From contig CALHBF010000002.1 of NCBI GenBank assembly GCA_937931205.1, positions 62,001 to 126,000 on the forward strand: a DNA stretch of 64,000 bases. The letters run 5' to 3'. Made by a program: the position numbers and the translations under genes. Of the stretch, positions 35,567-45,722 are shown in pieces (position 1 is the stretch's first letter; each line of letters opens with the position of its first letter). The notes under the pieces are model-generated. The model ran no database searches. It was not told the origin of the DNA and saw only the letters and a list, made by a program, of their open reading frames with translations. Source of the DNA: an uncultured Bacteriovoracaceae bacterium (GTDB lineage: Bacteria > Bdellovibrionota > Bacteriovoracia > Bacteriovoracales > Bacteriovoracaceae).

Positions 35567-36013
35567 TTATCCGTTAATTTTTAGAGTTTCAGGCTTTTGA
35601 GCTTCGTGACCGTGAGTCGGGCCAACAACAACTTTAAGCTTTGTGAATTGTTTACGGCCTAGAGTGTTCTTTCCAAGCATACCGCGAACAGCTTCTTCAA
35701 CGATAGCTGTTGGGTGCTTAGCAAGTTGCTCTTTAGCTGTACGAGATTTAATTCCACCAATGTGGTTAGTGTGCCAGAAGTAACTCTTCTCGTCCCACTT
35801 CTTACCAGTGAATTTTACTTTCTCAGCATTAACAACAATAACATAGTCACCAGCATCGTTGTGAGTAGTGAAAGTAGGCTTGTGCTTACCTCTTAATACT
35901 TTTGCAACTTCTGATGCTAGACGACCTACAACCATATCTGTAGCGTCTACAACGTACCACTTTTTGTTAGCCATTTCGGCTTTTGTGATCGTGTAAGAAC
36001 TTTGCTTGATCAT
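35567..36013 (-). CDS. rplM: 50S ribosomal protein L13
   Basis: Early-assembly large-subunit protein. The 148-residue form starting at ATG 36013 has GGAAGG six bases upstream and begins MIKQSSYTITKAEMANKKWY, matching the family N-terminus. WYVVDATDMVVGRLAS and GMLGKNTLGRKQF are canonical motifs. An in-frame start further upstream at 36076 would lie inside the promoter and is rejected. First gene of the rplM-rpsI operon. Confidence 0.98.
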   Translation of the reverse strand: MIKQSSYTITKAEMANKKWYVVDATDMVVGRLASEVAKVLRGKHKPTFTTHNDAGDYVIVVNAEKVKFTGKKWDEKSYFWHTNHIGGIKSRTAKEQLAKHPTAIVEEAVRGMLGKNTLGRKQFTKLKVVVGPTHGHEAQKPETLKING

Positions 36014-36047
36014 AATCAACCTTCCATTAATTAATAAAATTTTTTCC

Positions 36048-36076
36048 CTTATAAATATAATGCGGCCATACGTCAA
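36048..36076 (-). promoter_or_regulatory. rplM-rpsI promoter
   Basis: On the minus strand TTGACG, 17 bases, TATAAG: five of six bases match in each hexamer. Transcription would start about 30 bases before the rplM ATG. Confidence 0.75.
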
Positions 36077-36127
36077 GAGTTCAACACTAAGCCAGCAAGC
36101 TAAGGATGCTAGCGCGAGAACACAGCT

Positions 36128-36156
36128 TTCTTTTAATTGTACGGGGGTTAAAAGAA
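36128..36156 (-). terminator. hairpin at the end of the TamA/BamA-like gene
   Basis: TTCTTTTAA, 11-base loop, TTAAAAGAA: a perfect 9-bp but AT-only stem that includes the stop codon at 36148. Weak as a terminator, but it is the only structure between the long minus-strand run and rplM. Confidence 0.4.
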
Positions 36157-38958
36157 GCCAATTGACACATGGAAGCGACCAGGGTCCTCTAATCTACCAT
36201 TGAGGCCCTTCTTTCTCAAGAGTTTTATCCCATAGTCGAAATCTAATGTTCCAACTGGGGTTAAAATTTTAAAAGTCACACCGACTGAATCTCGTAAATC
36301 ACCGAAATCAACTGAATCCACGAACACGCGCCCCGCATCATAAAAAGCGCCTACTATGAAATTATCACTGATGAAATAGCGTGGCTCGATCTTTAAGTTG
36401 GCAAGATAGGCCCTATCTTGAATTCGAAACTCGGAAATATCTCGACCATCGGGCATACGGTTAATCTCTTCATCCTGGAAACCTCGTACGATATCCATAC
36501 CAGAAAGTCGGAAAACTTTAATGTTGGGAATGTATCCTCTTCGCAATGGCTGACCTTCCCAGCTTCCGGCCACTTTTTCTCTACTCAAATTCTCCTGAAT
36601 ACCACCCACTAAAGAAATGGCCACAGTCCCATTTTTAAAAGGAATATAAAAACGATTTCGAGAAATAAGCTTGTAATAGTTAATCGTCAGCTCATCAGTT
36701 TCTTGTGAAAGGAAATACGGATTGGCGTATTCGACTGACATGTTAAAGAAAGCACCAGAAGTAGGGTTAACTTGCGAGTTACGAAGGTCATAAGTAAGAA
36801 TTGGAGTAAATGCTCCAATCTTAAAACTTCCGTTATCAATCGCTTCTGTAGCATTAAACTGAGAAATGGCTTCTAACTGATATCGTAATGAAGCTGAAAG
36901 ACGCTTCGTTATATCTCGAGTAAAAGTTGTATTGAATCTAGCGATATCCGCATCAAAAGCATAAAAACGGCGACGCTGGTAAGCGAGTCCTGTCTGTAGA
37001 TCAACCATCGTATCAAAAAGATCGCTCTTATTATATGTCAGTGACGTATTATGCTCCAACAGACGGATTCCCATACTTCTTCTATTATGATCGAGAGTTT
37101 GAAAGTCCAAGCGTTGGTTTACTTGCGATCTCAGCGTTAAGGCCTGATTGGTTCCAGAAATATTCTGATAGGAAGCAGTTGCTGAGAGTTTTACCCCTAA
37201 GTCAGTTCGGTAACCGGGAGCAATCTCTACAAGCCCATAATCTCTTTCTACCACTTTAATAATAAGATCTGTATGTTCATCACTTGAGTTATGTCTCATC
37301 GGATTTACCGATACAGAGTTAAAAAGTCCCGTAGAACTGAGCATCGACTCAAGAGCATGTGTCTTATTAGGAGTGATGATATCACCACGTTTGAGTTGAA
37401 TCTTTTTTTGTAAAATTCTTCTTTGAGTTTTTAAATTACCAATAAATATGGGTCTATTTAATTTTACCAAAGGGCCCAGGTTGACGATAAAATGAATGTT
37501 TACTTCAGCCCCATTGGGCGAATATTCAACAATCGAGCTGTCATTGACATTACTTACTTCCGCAAAATAATACCCTTTATTCTGCAAGAACTTATTGATG
37601 TCTCTGATATCATCAGACAAAGCAATTGGATTAAAAGGAAGATCAAGTTTGTTCTTGATAAGATCTAATAGCTCGTGTTCATGCTCGGAAGGAACTCCTG
37701 TAAACTGAATACTTCTGGTATTTGCTCTTCTGCCTTCTTGAATAATGTATTCAACCTTCGCTGAAGATTTATCAGGACTAAAATTTGTGTAAGGACCGAG
37801 GATCTTAATGAGAACATATCCTTCCGAGATATATTTCTTCTTAAGAAAATCCGTAAAATAACTGAAAAATTCCTGATCATAAAAACCAAGCGAGGCCAGT
37901 TCAAAAGCTTCCTTGTCAAAAAGCTTCTTTATCTTTTCTTCGGAAATAAAATTCGAACCAGTAAAGCTTACCGACTCAAGTCTGGTTCGTAAGCCTTCTG
38001 TGAATTTGATGCGATAAAGAAGTACTTTTTCGTCATACTTATTTTTAAAATTCTGACGATTGATCTTCATAGAGAGGTTATAATAAGCAAGTTTTTTATA
38101 GTGCTCCTGCATTTCAGCACGAATCACTGACTCACTCATCGGCCTTTTATACTGTCTAAAGAGTCCGGTGATCAGATTCAGCATATCTGAGCGATTTTCA
38201 CGCTCAATCCCTTCAAACTCAAATGCAAAAAGCTGTTCATTATCTACTTTGATATCTAATTGAACTTCTTTCTTATCAATGATCGGATTCATCTCAAGGC
38301 TAATAAGGTAATAGCCATAGGAGAAAAGATCTTTCTGAGCTTCATCTAGAAGGATTCGGAATTTATTATAATCAAATGGCTGGTGATAAAACTTATTAAA
38401 CTTTCTTTCTAAGAAACGTTTTACGAACTTTGAATTAGCTGTTGAATTAATCTTCTGAAAGATTCGAGGTTTATCGAGAATAATCTTTACTCCGATTTCA
38501 ACTTCATCATCCTTGTCATTAACCTCAATTTCAATCTCATGCTCTGGATACCCTAAGGCTTCCAGTTTCTTTTGAAACGCTACTTTCGTTTCCCCTAACA
38601 GAGATGGTTCAAAGAAATCACCTTCTTTGAACTTGACTACATCGTATGGGTCTACATCTAAGGCCGATCCTGGATAAATGATCCCCACTGATTTAACAAT
38701 GGGCTTTAAAGAAAATTGAATCGACAATTTTTGATTATCGTCTATTTCATAGAAAAATGACTTATAGCCGCCATCATTGGCAAGAACCTTAATGCTCTCA
38801 CGAAAGTGAAAATAACTACGATACTCTCCTTTGAGAGTAGTGAACTGCTTTTTGCGACTTTGACAGTACTTAGCAGGCGAGCACTCTACTTCTACCTTAT
38901 CAATCTGATAGGCCCAAGCAGAAAGGCTGAATAGAAAGGCAAATAACAAAGCCATCAT
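36148..38958 (-). CDS. outer-membrane assembly protein of the BamA/TamA (Omp85) family
   Basis: Omp85-family beta-barrel protein of 936 residues with a signal peptide ending SAWA near residue 16. Several POTRA-like units follow, for example FTGSNFISEEKIKKLFDK, IQFTGVPSEHEHELLDLI and PIFIGNLKTQRRILQKKI. The C-terminal barrel has the lid-lock motif VRGF (in DIVRGFQDEE) and ends in RFHVSIGFF with a terminal aromatic. At 936 residues it is larger than E. coli TamA (577) or BamA (about 810). The start overlaps the tamB stop (ATGA), so it is probably the TamA partner of that TamB. Confidence 0.88.
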   Translation of the reverse strand: MMALLFAFLFSLSAWAYQIDKVEVECSPAKYCQSRKKQFTTLKGEYRSYFHFRESIKVLANDGGYKSFFYEIDDNQKLSIQFSLKPIVKSVGIIYPGSALDVDPYDVVKFKEGDFFEPSLLGETKVAFQKKLEALGYPEHEIEIEVNDKDDEVEIGVKIILDKPRIFQKINSTANSKFVKRFLERKFNKFYHQPFDYNKFRILLDEAQKDLFSYGYYLISLEMNPIIDKKEVQLDIKVDNEQLFAFEFEGIERENRSDMLNLITGLFRQYKRPMSESVIRAEMQEHYKKLAYYNLSMKINRQNFKNKYDEKVLLYRIKFTEGLRTRLESVSFTGSNFISEEKIKKLFDKEAFELASLGFYDQEFFSYFTDFLKKKYISEGYVLIKILGPYTNFSPDKSSAKVEYIIQEGRRANTRSIQFTGVPSEHEHELLDLIKNKLDLPFNPIALSDDIRDINKFLQNKGYYFAEVSNVNDSSIVEYSPNGAEVNIHFIVNLGPLVKLNRPIFIGNLKTQRRILQKKIQLKRGDIITPNKTHALESMLSSTGLFNSVSVNPMRHNSSDEHTDLIIKVVERDYGLVEIAPGYRTDLGVKLSATASYQNISGTNQALTLRSQVNQRLDFQTLDHNRRSMGIRLLEHNTSLTYNKSDLFDTMVDLQTGLAYQRRRFYAFDADIARFNTTFTRDITKRLSASLRYQLEAISQFNATEAIDNGSFKIGAFTPILTYDLRNSQVNPTSGAFFNMSVEYANPYFLSQETDELTINYYKLISRNRFYIPFKNGTVAISLVGGIQENLSREKVAGSWEGQPLRRGYIPNIKVFRLSGMDIVRGFQDEEINRMPDGRDISEFRIQDRAYLANLKIEPRYFISDNFIVGAFYDAGRVFVDSVDFGDLRDSVGVTFKILTPVGTLDFDYGIKLLRKKGLNGRLEDPGRFHVSIGFF

Positions 38959-41900
38959 TTAAATGTCCAACGAAGCTTTACGTCACCGCCAATGGAGTTA
39001 TCAATCACGTCTACAAGACCTTCTTCATTGGTACGCAGTTCATACACCCCCTCAAGTTGCATTTTCTTGTTGAGGTTGTAGGTTAAGTTCATGCTCTGAC
39101 GTTGACCAATACTTCCACCCATAGTCGAAGACACTGATAAAGTCATGGCATCATCTAATCTCTTTTTAAGTTCAATTTTTGTGGCCGATCGAGTTCTACC
39201 AAGAGTCCCCTGTCCGTCTTGCGAGCGTCCAGTTAGCATCGATGAAGTTTGCGATTGCTCAAAAACTGTTCCGAGATTGACCTGAAGTCCAAACTGCTTA
39301 TTGAGAATATCAGCAATTCTGAATCTATCAAATACAAAAGACCCTACTCCTACTGAAGTTAAGTTCTGCTGCTCTCGAGGATTAAGTGTTCTCTGAATCT
39401 CATCCGTATACCCAAAAGCAATGAGTGAGAAAATCGAATTTCGTGGTAGTGGCGGATCTGAAGTTAAATCAAAATTAAATCTTTCCAGATCTCCATACGC
39501 CTTGGCCTGAATATTAAAGTTTGAAATAGTCGTTGTGGCCTGGATATCGAAATCAGGATTTGAAATTTCTTTTTTGGGAGAGAAATTAAAATCAGCGCCT
39601 ACAATTATGTATTCATTGTTCTTAAAGAAAATTCTTGAGCTGTTCGAAGGTGCATAAAGTCTTCCCTCCCCCTTAGGCCGCAGCGGATTTCCTGTCAGTC
39701 TTACCTGACCCTTCAAATAGACATCCAACATCGAGTTGGTAATAGCAATAGGGTTCTCGGCCTTAACATTTAAGCCAAGATTGAACATCTTCCCGAGAAT
39801 TGAATCCTGATCTTCTGGTAAATAACGAATCTGAGATACTGAAGCAGACTTTCCAGTAAACTCATCAAGCTCATTAATGATACTTGCTTTATTGATCAAG
39901 ATTTCACCTGAGATGTTATAAGGAAAGTTATTACCGAGAATAATTCCTTCACCTGAAAGGTTCACCGAAGACTTTCCTAATATCGGTACCTCAGTTCTAT
40001 CAATCATGTACTTGAGATTTACATCAGGCTCTTTTCCATCGAAGTAAATGTCTCCCAAAAACGAAACTTTACCTGTATCCAGATGGGCCACAAGCTCTTT
40101 AACATTTAGCTTTTTGTCTAAAAGGTCCAAATCAAATTTGAGATCATTAATATTGGTCGGAAGATTCTCTACAGCAAGCGACATTCCCTTACTGGTCGTT
40201 TTGAAATAAATCTTATAATCATCCTTGTTTCCATCAAAGCGAGAAATAAACTTGAAGCGCCCATCACTAGAAATGATCATCGGAAATAACACTTCTAGGA
40301 TTTTGGCATTAACCGTCATCTCCTGATACATGCTCACTTTCTTTCCGAACTCTCCAGAGCCGGTTGTTTTCAAATGAAGATCAGGTGAATTGGCATCGAA
40401 AATCCATTTCGTAATCTTATTATCTTTCACAATGTATTCAGGAAGTTCACTTTCATAATGAAAGTTGAACTCCGGGTGATTGAAAGAAATTTCTTTAAAG
40501 TTAGCAATCAAGTCGAAATGATGAAGATCAGAAGTAAAGTTAGATGATCCATCAAACTTAAATTTCCCTGTTAGTTCCTCAGAATCCAGATGATGACCTA
40601 ATAAAGCGACCCAATGAGGCTTAATATCCTCAACATCAATTCCTAAATTAACAAATGACTTCTCTAAAGGAGAGAAAGCATATTTAAAGGATGAGATAAT
40701 AGACTTACCAAAAATATTAAGAGAGCCAGAAACTTCAAATGGTCTGATGTTGATATCAAAAAATGAATCATGATAGTTATAGTTTTGATAAACAGTCTGC
40801 CTAAGTGAATTTTTTAAATCAATGGAGAAATCCAACTTCGAGCCTTGGCCATTAATCCCACCAGACATCAATCCATCAATATTGATTCCATAATTCCTGG
40901 TAAAGGAGAAACTTGATAACAGCAGGTTATCCCAAAGAAAGCCCACTCTTAAATAATCATTAACTAAATTATAAGAAAAATTACCTGTAATATAGGACTG
41001 GTCTTTCTTGATCTTTACTTTGTTAAATGAAAGCTCTCTTTTCTTAAACTCCAGCTCCATTCCCGCTTCATTAAAAAACTCTGAATAGGCCATCACATCA
41101 TGGGCATTTAAGTTGGCCTTGATTTTCAAATCATCTAAATTAATTTTCCCGTAGATATAAGCATCTATTTTTGTCTTAAAATCTAGATCTTTTGGCAAAA
41201 AGGAAAGTTTTGAAAAGATAGGATTAAGAATCTTCACCACATCACTATGGTAGGCCAAAGGTGAATCAATCCCAAGGGCGATATCAGAATTTTTCCAACT
41301 GATACTTCCTGATCCACTGATCGGAGTTGCCCCCATTAAAGCTTCCACTTTATTGATAACAACCATTCCCTGAGAGATTGGAATACTAATATCAATATCA
41401 GCATCTCCAAGCTGATAACCTAAAACAGAGAAGTTTGAAAACTTACCATCAAAGTCCAGTCTTGTTTTTTTAGTGGGACCCTTAACTGTTAAGTTCAGCT
41501 TTCCTTGCCCTGCCAGCTCTGTCTTGGCGATATTACCGAGATCAGAAAAATTAATTTGAGCATTCTTTACTTCAAAGAAGAGATCTTTAGAATTGGCAAA
41601 TCCAGTGGCCGTCAGTTTGGAATCCAAAAGACTGATATCTGCCTTCATTTGAAATTCTTTGTTAACGACAGCAAATTCTGAGTTAAAGAATTGCCCTTCA
41701 TCAACTTTTAGAATTTGAAAATCATTCTCTCCCACTTCTAAAGTTAGATTCTTAACAGTGAAGTTATTCTCTGGAACAAAGGCGAATCCATTCTTAATTC
41801 TCTTAACAGTTATTTTTCCGTAAAGTTCCGCATCAAGCACATCGAGAAATTCCAAGTATCTAAGAGCATCACGTAATTTTAGTCCGTTTGCATCTAGCAG

Positions 41901-42968
41901 TAATGGCTCATTAAAGAAACTCCACTTAGGAAGTGAGAAGAGAGTCACGGGTCTGATTAATTCAGCACTTCCTTTTCCTTCTTTCACAAATAGGCTTTTT
42001 AGATCCAGATTCCCATCTTTAAAGGTCATCCTTCCTCGTAACTCGTCCGCTTTGAGAATATTGGATTTGAGCTTCTCCACAAAAAGCTCTACATCAGCAC
42101 CATAATTATTCTCATCGTAGTTAATATCAAAAAGAACAGAGGCTACACCTCCATCAATTTGCAAGAAATCAGGAAGTTTCATCTGGCGATGACTTGCATT
42201 GAGATAAATTTTTGATTCACCTTTAACTGAAGCACGAGCACGGCTTAATTTGGCATAATCTTCAACTTCACCCTTAAGAAGAACTTGGTGAATGTCATGT
42301 TGAATTTTTAATCGCTGAATAAGAATATTCTCTCGACCGACTTCTAAATCACCCCAGATCTCATCAATTTTTAAATTTTCTATAAGTGAGAGATTTGAAA
42401 CATGAAAGCGCGAGGTCAACTTACCTTTCTCTTCAAAGATTTTAAAACGCTTAAGATTAATCTCTTTGCCGTTATAGTTGACGAGCGTGTTTTCTAAAAG
42501 CAGGGTATCAACATGAAAAGGTAGGTTTTGAACTGTTTCAAAAACTTTATCGATAACTGCCTTTGGAATTTCAGCAGGGGTTTCATCTTTTTTCTTTTTT
42601 TTCTTTTTCTCTTTTAAACGAATATCAACAACGGCCTGATCAACACTCAGCTCACCAAAAGAAATCTTGCGCTCTTCAATCTCGATCAAGCTCAGATAGA
42701 TTCCGACCTGGCCTAGTTCGGCCCACACATATTCCTTCTCACTGATTTCCTTGCTGATCTCTACCTTATTAAATTCAATACCTGGCGGGAATACACTAAT
42801 ATTCATCTGCCCTAAAGAGAGCTTAACGCCTGTCTTTTTATGAGAGATATCAGTCACTACTTTGGTAACAAGTCGGGCAAAAGAAGGTGTTTGGACGAAA
42901 ACACCCAACGCAACAAAAGTCGCAATCATAATGAATAAGAATGCGGCAATGATTGCATTAAATCTCAT
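38955..42968 (-). CDS. tamB: translocation and assembly module protein TamB
   Basis: Large AsmA/TamB-family protein (1337 residues), anchored in the inner membrane by one N-terminal segment (about 7-27) and spanning the periplasm as a beta groove; the family moves phospholipids or assists autotransporter assembly. The C-terminal DUF490 region is recognised by PLRPKGEGRLYAPSNSSRIFF, PLPRNSIFSLIAFGYT and a final beta stretch. A run of lysines (KEKKKKKKKDE, about 125) with an A8 tract interrupts the N-terminal region. It overlaps the upstream gene by 11 bases and the Omp85 gene by four. Confidence 0.9.
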   Translation of the reverse strand: MRFNAIIAAFLFIMIATFVALGVFVQTPSFARLVTKVVTDISHKKTGVKLSLGQMNISVFPPGIEFNKVEISKEISEKEYVWAELGQVGIYLSLIEIEERKISFGELSVDQAVVDIRLKEKKKKKKKDETPAEIPKAVIDKVFETVQNLPFHVDTLLLENTLVNYNGKEINLKRFKIFEEKGKLTSRFHVSNLSLIENLKIDEIWGDLEVGRENILIQRLKIQHDIHQVLLKGEVEDYAKLSRARASVKGESKIYLNASHRQMKLPDFLQIDGGVASVLFDINYDENNYGADVELFVEKLKSNILKADELRGRMTFKDGNLDLKSLFVKEGKGSAELIRPVTLFSLPKWSFFNEPLLLDANGLKLRDALRYLEFLDVLDAELYGKITVKRIKNGFAFVPENNFTVKNLTLEVGENDFQILKVDEGQFFNSEFAVVNKEFQMKADISLLDSKLTATGFANSKDLFFEVKNAQINFSDLGNIAKTELAGQGKLNLTVKGPTKKTRLDFDGKFSNFSVLGYQLGDADIDISIPISQGMVVINKVEALMGATPISGSGSISWKNSDIALGIDSPLAYHSDVVKILNPIFSKLSFLPKDLDFKTKIDAYIYGKINLDDLKIKANLNAHDVMAYSEFFNEAGMELEFKKRELSFNKVKIKKDQSYITGNFSYNLVNDYLRVGFLWDNLLLSSFSFTRNYGINIDGLMSGGINGQGSKLDFSIDLKNSLRQTVYQNYNYHDSFFDINIRPFEVSGSLNIFGKSIISSFKYAFSPLEKSFVNLGIDVEDIKPHWVALLGHHLDSEELTGKFKFDGSSNFTSDLHHFDLIANFKEISFNHPEFNFHYESELPEYIVKDNKITKWIFDANSPDLHLKTTGSGEFGKKVSMYQEMTVNAKILEVLFPMIISSDGRFKFISRFDGNKDDYKIYFKTTSKGMSLAVENLPTNINDLKFDLDLLDKKLNVKELVAHLDTGKVSFLGDIYFDGKEPDVNLKYMIDRTEVPILGKSSVNLSGEGIILGNNFPYNISGEILINKASIINELDEFTGKSASVSQIRYLPEDQDSILGKMFNLGLNVKAENPIAITNSMLDVYLKGQVRLTGNPLRPKGEGRLYAPSNSSRIFFKNNEYIIVGADFNFSPKKEISNPDFDIQATTTISNFNIQAKAYGDLERFNFDLTSDPPLPRNSIFSLIAFGYTDEIQRTLNPREQQNLTSVGVGSFVFDRFRIADILNKQFGLQVNLGTVFEQSQTSSMLTGRSQDGQGTLGRTRSATKIELKKRLDDAMTLSVSSTMGGSIGQRQSMNLTYNLNKKMQLEGVYELRTNEEGLVDVIDNSIGGDVKLRWTFK

Positions 42969-44322
42969 CTAACCTCTTTTGCATTTTAGAGCTTAAACGA
43001 TAATCGGCATCAATTTTTTGGATTTCAGAAATAACTATTTTGGCAGCTCGCTTTTCACCTAATTGGATTAATAGCTCTGCCTCCAAATAGGAAAACGAAA
43101 GCATATCCGTTTCAAGAACTGAGCGCTCGATAGCCTCATAACAATAATCAAGAGCTAGGCGGTAGTCATGAGACTTCATTAAAGCATGAGTGGCCAGATA
43201 ACTTCCTTTCAAGAACTCTTCATCAGTAGTGGCCAGATCCCGAACACACTGGGCACAAAAGAGTGCAGACTTAGGAAAATCAGATTGAATAAAACTCACT
43301 GATAGATTCAGCCAACCGGTTAAGTCATATTCCAGATGTTTGAGATTATCCAAAATATCTGAATCAGAGTTACTTTCATCCACTTCATGGATCAAATTAT
43401 CTCCATCATAGTCCTCATTGACCCCAGAAAGAGTAAGATCAATTTCTGTTGTTGGTAAGAATTCTTTGATGACTTCTTTTTTAGCTGTAACAAAATACTT
43501 TTTGAGATGCGGATAGTATTTTTCAAAAAGAACAAAGTTATAGTCAGTATTGAGCTTAAAGCTATCCGCATAAGATGCAGATGCTGATTCTAGCCCTAGC
43601 TTATCCAGCAGATTGAGCACTATTGCTTTCATTGATATATCTTCAAAGTAAAGAACTAGCTCAATAAGTTTTTTGTAATCCTTAGCTTCTTTGATTCCCT
43701 CAAGATATAGCTTAAGCAGTGAAGCTGTTATCCGAGAGCCATTATTAAATGGGAAGGCCTCAATAATTTGATAAAGTTGCTGAATTTTATCAGTTCTGTT
43801 TTTAACATTATAACTTTGGAAACAATCCTGAATGATGCGATTGATCCTGCTTTCTAAATCAGTTGTCCAGCCACGATCAGCTTCCAGTGCAATTTCTTGT
43901 AACTCTAATTTAAAATCACTTGAAAAATACTTCTTTCGAAGTTCTTGCACATTGATGAAAACTCTTGGGATCTTTCTTTCATAAAGATAGAGATAGAAGT
44001 TTGAAATACTTTTATACAGTTCATCTAAAGCACCCAATCGCGCGTAGAGATTAAGTTCTAAAATTTTTACTTCAACCGTCTGAGCATTAAGTTTAAAAAG
44101 TAAATCAAGGCCGTGATGTGGATCTTGTTCTTGGATTATTTTAATAAAAGAAACAGTCTCTGGATAAGGAAGCTGAGAATCCTGCAGCAGATGGATTTCA
44201 ATATAAAGGCCCAGCAGCTGGTCGCTCTTATGCATAAGCATAGTTTGCTCTACCAATTGCTGGGCCTCTATGTATCTTTGTTCGGCCATCATGAGCCGAA
44301 TTTTTTCTATTTGTTCAACCAA
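42958..44322 (-). CDS. helical hypothetical protein, TPR-like, upstream of tamB
   Basis: Not recognised by family. The 454-residue product has no signal peptide or membrane segment and is largely helical, with repeat-like helix pairs at both ends (EQRYIEAQQLVEQTM near the start, DYRLALDYCYEAIERSV and LIQLGEKRAAKIVISEIQKI near the end) suggestive of TPR repeats. A central acidic region contains DEDYDGD-like residues near 305. The TTG start at 44322 is supported by AGGAAG seven bases upstream. The 11-base overlap with tamB suggests a cytoplasmic or scaffold role linked to it. Confidence 0.65.
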   Translation of the reverse strand: MVEQIEKIRLMMAEQRYIEAQQLVEQTMLMHKSDQLLGLYIEIHLLQDSQLPYPETVSFIKIIQEQDPHHGLDLLFKLNAQTVEVKILELNLYARLGALDELYKSISNFYLYLYERKIPRVFINVQELRKKYFSSDFKLELQEIALEADRGWTTDLESRINRIIQDCFQSYNVKNRTDKIQQLYQIIEAFPFNNGSRITASLLKLYLEGIKEAKDYKKLIELVLYFEDISMKAIVLNLLDKLGLESASASYADSFKLNTDYNFVLFEKYYPHLKKYFVTAKKEVIKEFLPTTEIDLTLSGVNEDYDGDNLIHEVDESNSDSDILDNLKHLEYDLTGWLNLSVSFIQSDFPKSALFCAQCVRDLATTDEEFLKGSYLATHALMKSHDYRLALDYCYEAIERSVLETDMLSFSYLEAELLIQLGEKRAAKIVISEIQKIDADYRLSSKMQKRLDEI

Positions 44323-44360
44323 TCTTGCGCTTCCTACGTCTAATTAAATACTCGATTTAA

Positions 44361-45722
44361 TTATACGTTAAAAAGCTTCTGGGATAAATAATTGGTCGAA
44401 AAAGTACTCTCAATAAAGTCAGAATCATCCAATATTTCCTTATGTAGGTTGATATTGGTTTGAATCCCACTTACCACTGTCTCATTAAGCACTCTGCGGG
44501 CCCTGGTAATACAGTTTTCACGATTATCGGCCTGGACAATGATCTTAGAAATCATAGAGTCATAGTAAGGCGGTACAGTATAGCCAGTGTAAATATAATC
44601 ATCCGTTCTCACACCAATTCCACCTGGACGGTGATAGTGAATGATATTTCCTGGAGATGGCATACCTGTTTTAGGATCTTCCGCATTAATACGGAACTCC
44701 ATCACGTGATTTCTAAAAAGAATGTCTTTTTGCTTAAAGCGCATCACATCCCCTTGGGCGTGACGAATCATTTCAGCAATCAGGTCAATTCCCGTACGAC
44801 CTTCAGTTACTGGATGCTCTACTTGGATACGAGTATTCATTTCCATGAAATAGAACTTCTGAGTATCTTGATCGTATAAGAATTCAACTGTTCCTGCTGA
44901 ATCGTAATTTACGAATTTAGCAAGTCTTACGGCCGCATCACAGATTTCTTGGCGAACTTCGTTCGTTAGAACTGGAGATGGAGCTTCCTCTAGAATTTTT
45001 TGGAAACGACGCTGGATTGTACAGTCACGCTCACCTAAGTGAATTACGTTTCCGTGCTGATCAGCTAGAATCTGTACCTCGATGTGACGAGGATTTTGAA
45101 CGTACTTTTCAATGAAAAGTGTACCATCTCCAAAAGCCGCTTTTGCTTCTTCTGTTAGACGAGCGATCGTTGTATGAAGAACTGACATTTCATCAATTCT
45201 CTTCATTCCACGTCCACCACCACCAGCACTTGCTTTAATAAGAACCGGGAATCCCATTTTCTTAACTTCAGCTTCGATCTGAGCTTCGGCCATACCTTTA
45301 ATATGAATTGGCTCAAGAGTAGGTACATTTGCTTTTTTTGCAGTGATTTTTGATTCAATTTTATCACCCATCGAGTTGATACACTCAACAGATGGACCAA
45401 TAAAAGTTACTCCCCACTTCTCACACATACGAGCGAACTCGGTGTTTTCTGATAAGAAACCATAACCAGGGTGAATAGCATCAGCACCTGTGATTTCGGC
45501 TGCAGATAGAATTTGAGGAATGTTCAAGTATGAGAAAGTCGATTTTGCAGGGCCTACACAAACAGACTCATCTGCCATTTTTACATGGAGAGAATCCTCA
45601 TCTGCTGTAGAGTGAATTGCAACAGTCTCAATACCTAATTCACGACAACTTCTGATTACTCTGATGGCAATCTCACCGCGGTTAGCGATGAGAACCTTCT
45701 TAAATTTCTTATGTGCTTTCAT
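44361..45722 (-). CDS. accC: biotin carboxylase subunit of acetyl-CoA carboxylase
   Basis: Carboxylates biotin on BCCP with ATP and bicarbonate, first half of malonyl-CoA synthesis. The 453-residue ATP-grasp protein has VLIANRGEIAIRVIRS at the start, the Gly-rich lid ASAGGGGRGMKR (about 165-176), HLGERDCTIQRRFQK, FMEMNTRIQVEHPVTE (about 288-303) and the C-terminal domain with DSMISKI. The start overlaps the accB stop (TAATG). Confidence 0.98.
   Translation of the reverse strand: MKAHKKFKKVLIANRGEIAIRVIRSCRELGIETVAIHSTADEDSLHVKMADESVCVGPAKSTFSYLNIPQILSAAEITGADAIHPGYGFLSENTEFARMCEKWGVTFIGPSVECINSMGDKIESKITAKKANVPTLEPIHIKGMAEAQIEAEVKKMGFPVLIKASAGGGGRGMKRIDEMSVLHTTIARLTEEAKAAFGDGTLFIEKYVQNPRHIEVQILADQHGNVIHLGERDCTIQRRFQKILEEAPSPVLTNEVRQEICDAAVRLAKFVNYDSAGTVEFLYDQDTQKFYFMEMNTRIQVEHPVTEGRTGIDLIAEMIRHAQGDVMRFKQKDILFRNHVMEFRINAEDPKTGMPSPGNIIHYHRPGGIGVRTDDYIYTGYTVPPYYDSMISKIIVQADNRENCITRARRVLNETVVSGIQTNINLHKEILDDSDFIESTFSTNYLSQKLFNV

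Noticed and set aside
36111-36118. GCTAGCGC word shared with the palindrome at 16436
   Set aside because: Eight bases in two places is too little to support a repeat family.
42575-42620. Homopolymer tract in tamB as a phase-variation switch
   Set aside because: The A8 run is short, interrupted by G and encodes a lysine stretch; there is no evidence of frame change.
44460-44879. Long open frame on the plus strand opposite accC
   Set aside because: Composition follows the codon pattern of accC on the other strand and there is no ribosome-binding site; it is a shadow.
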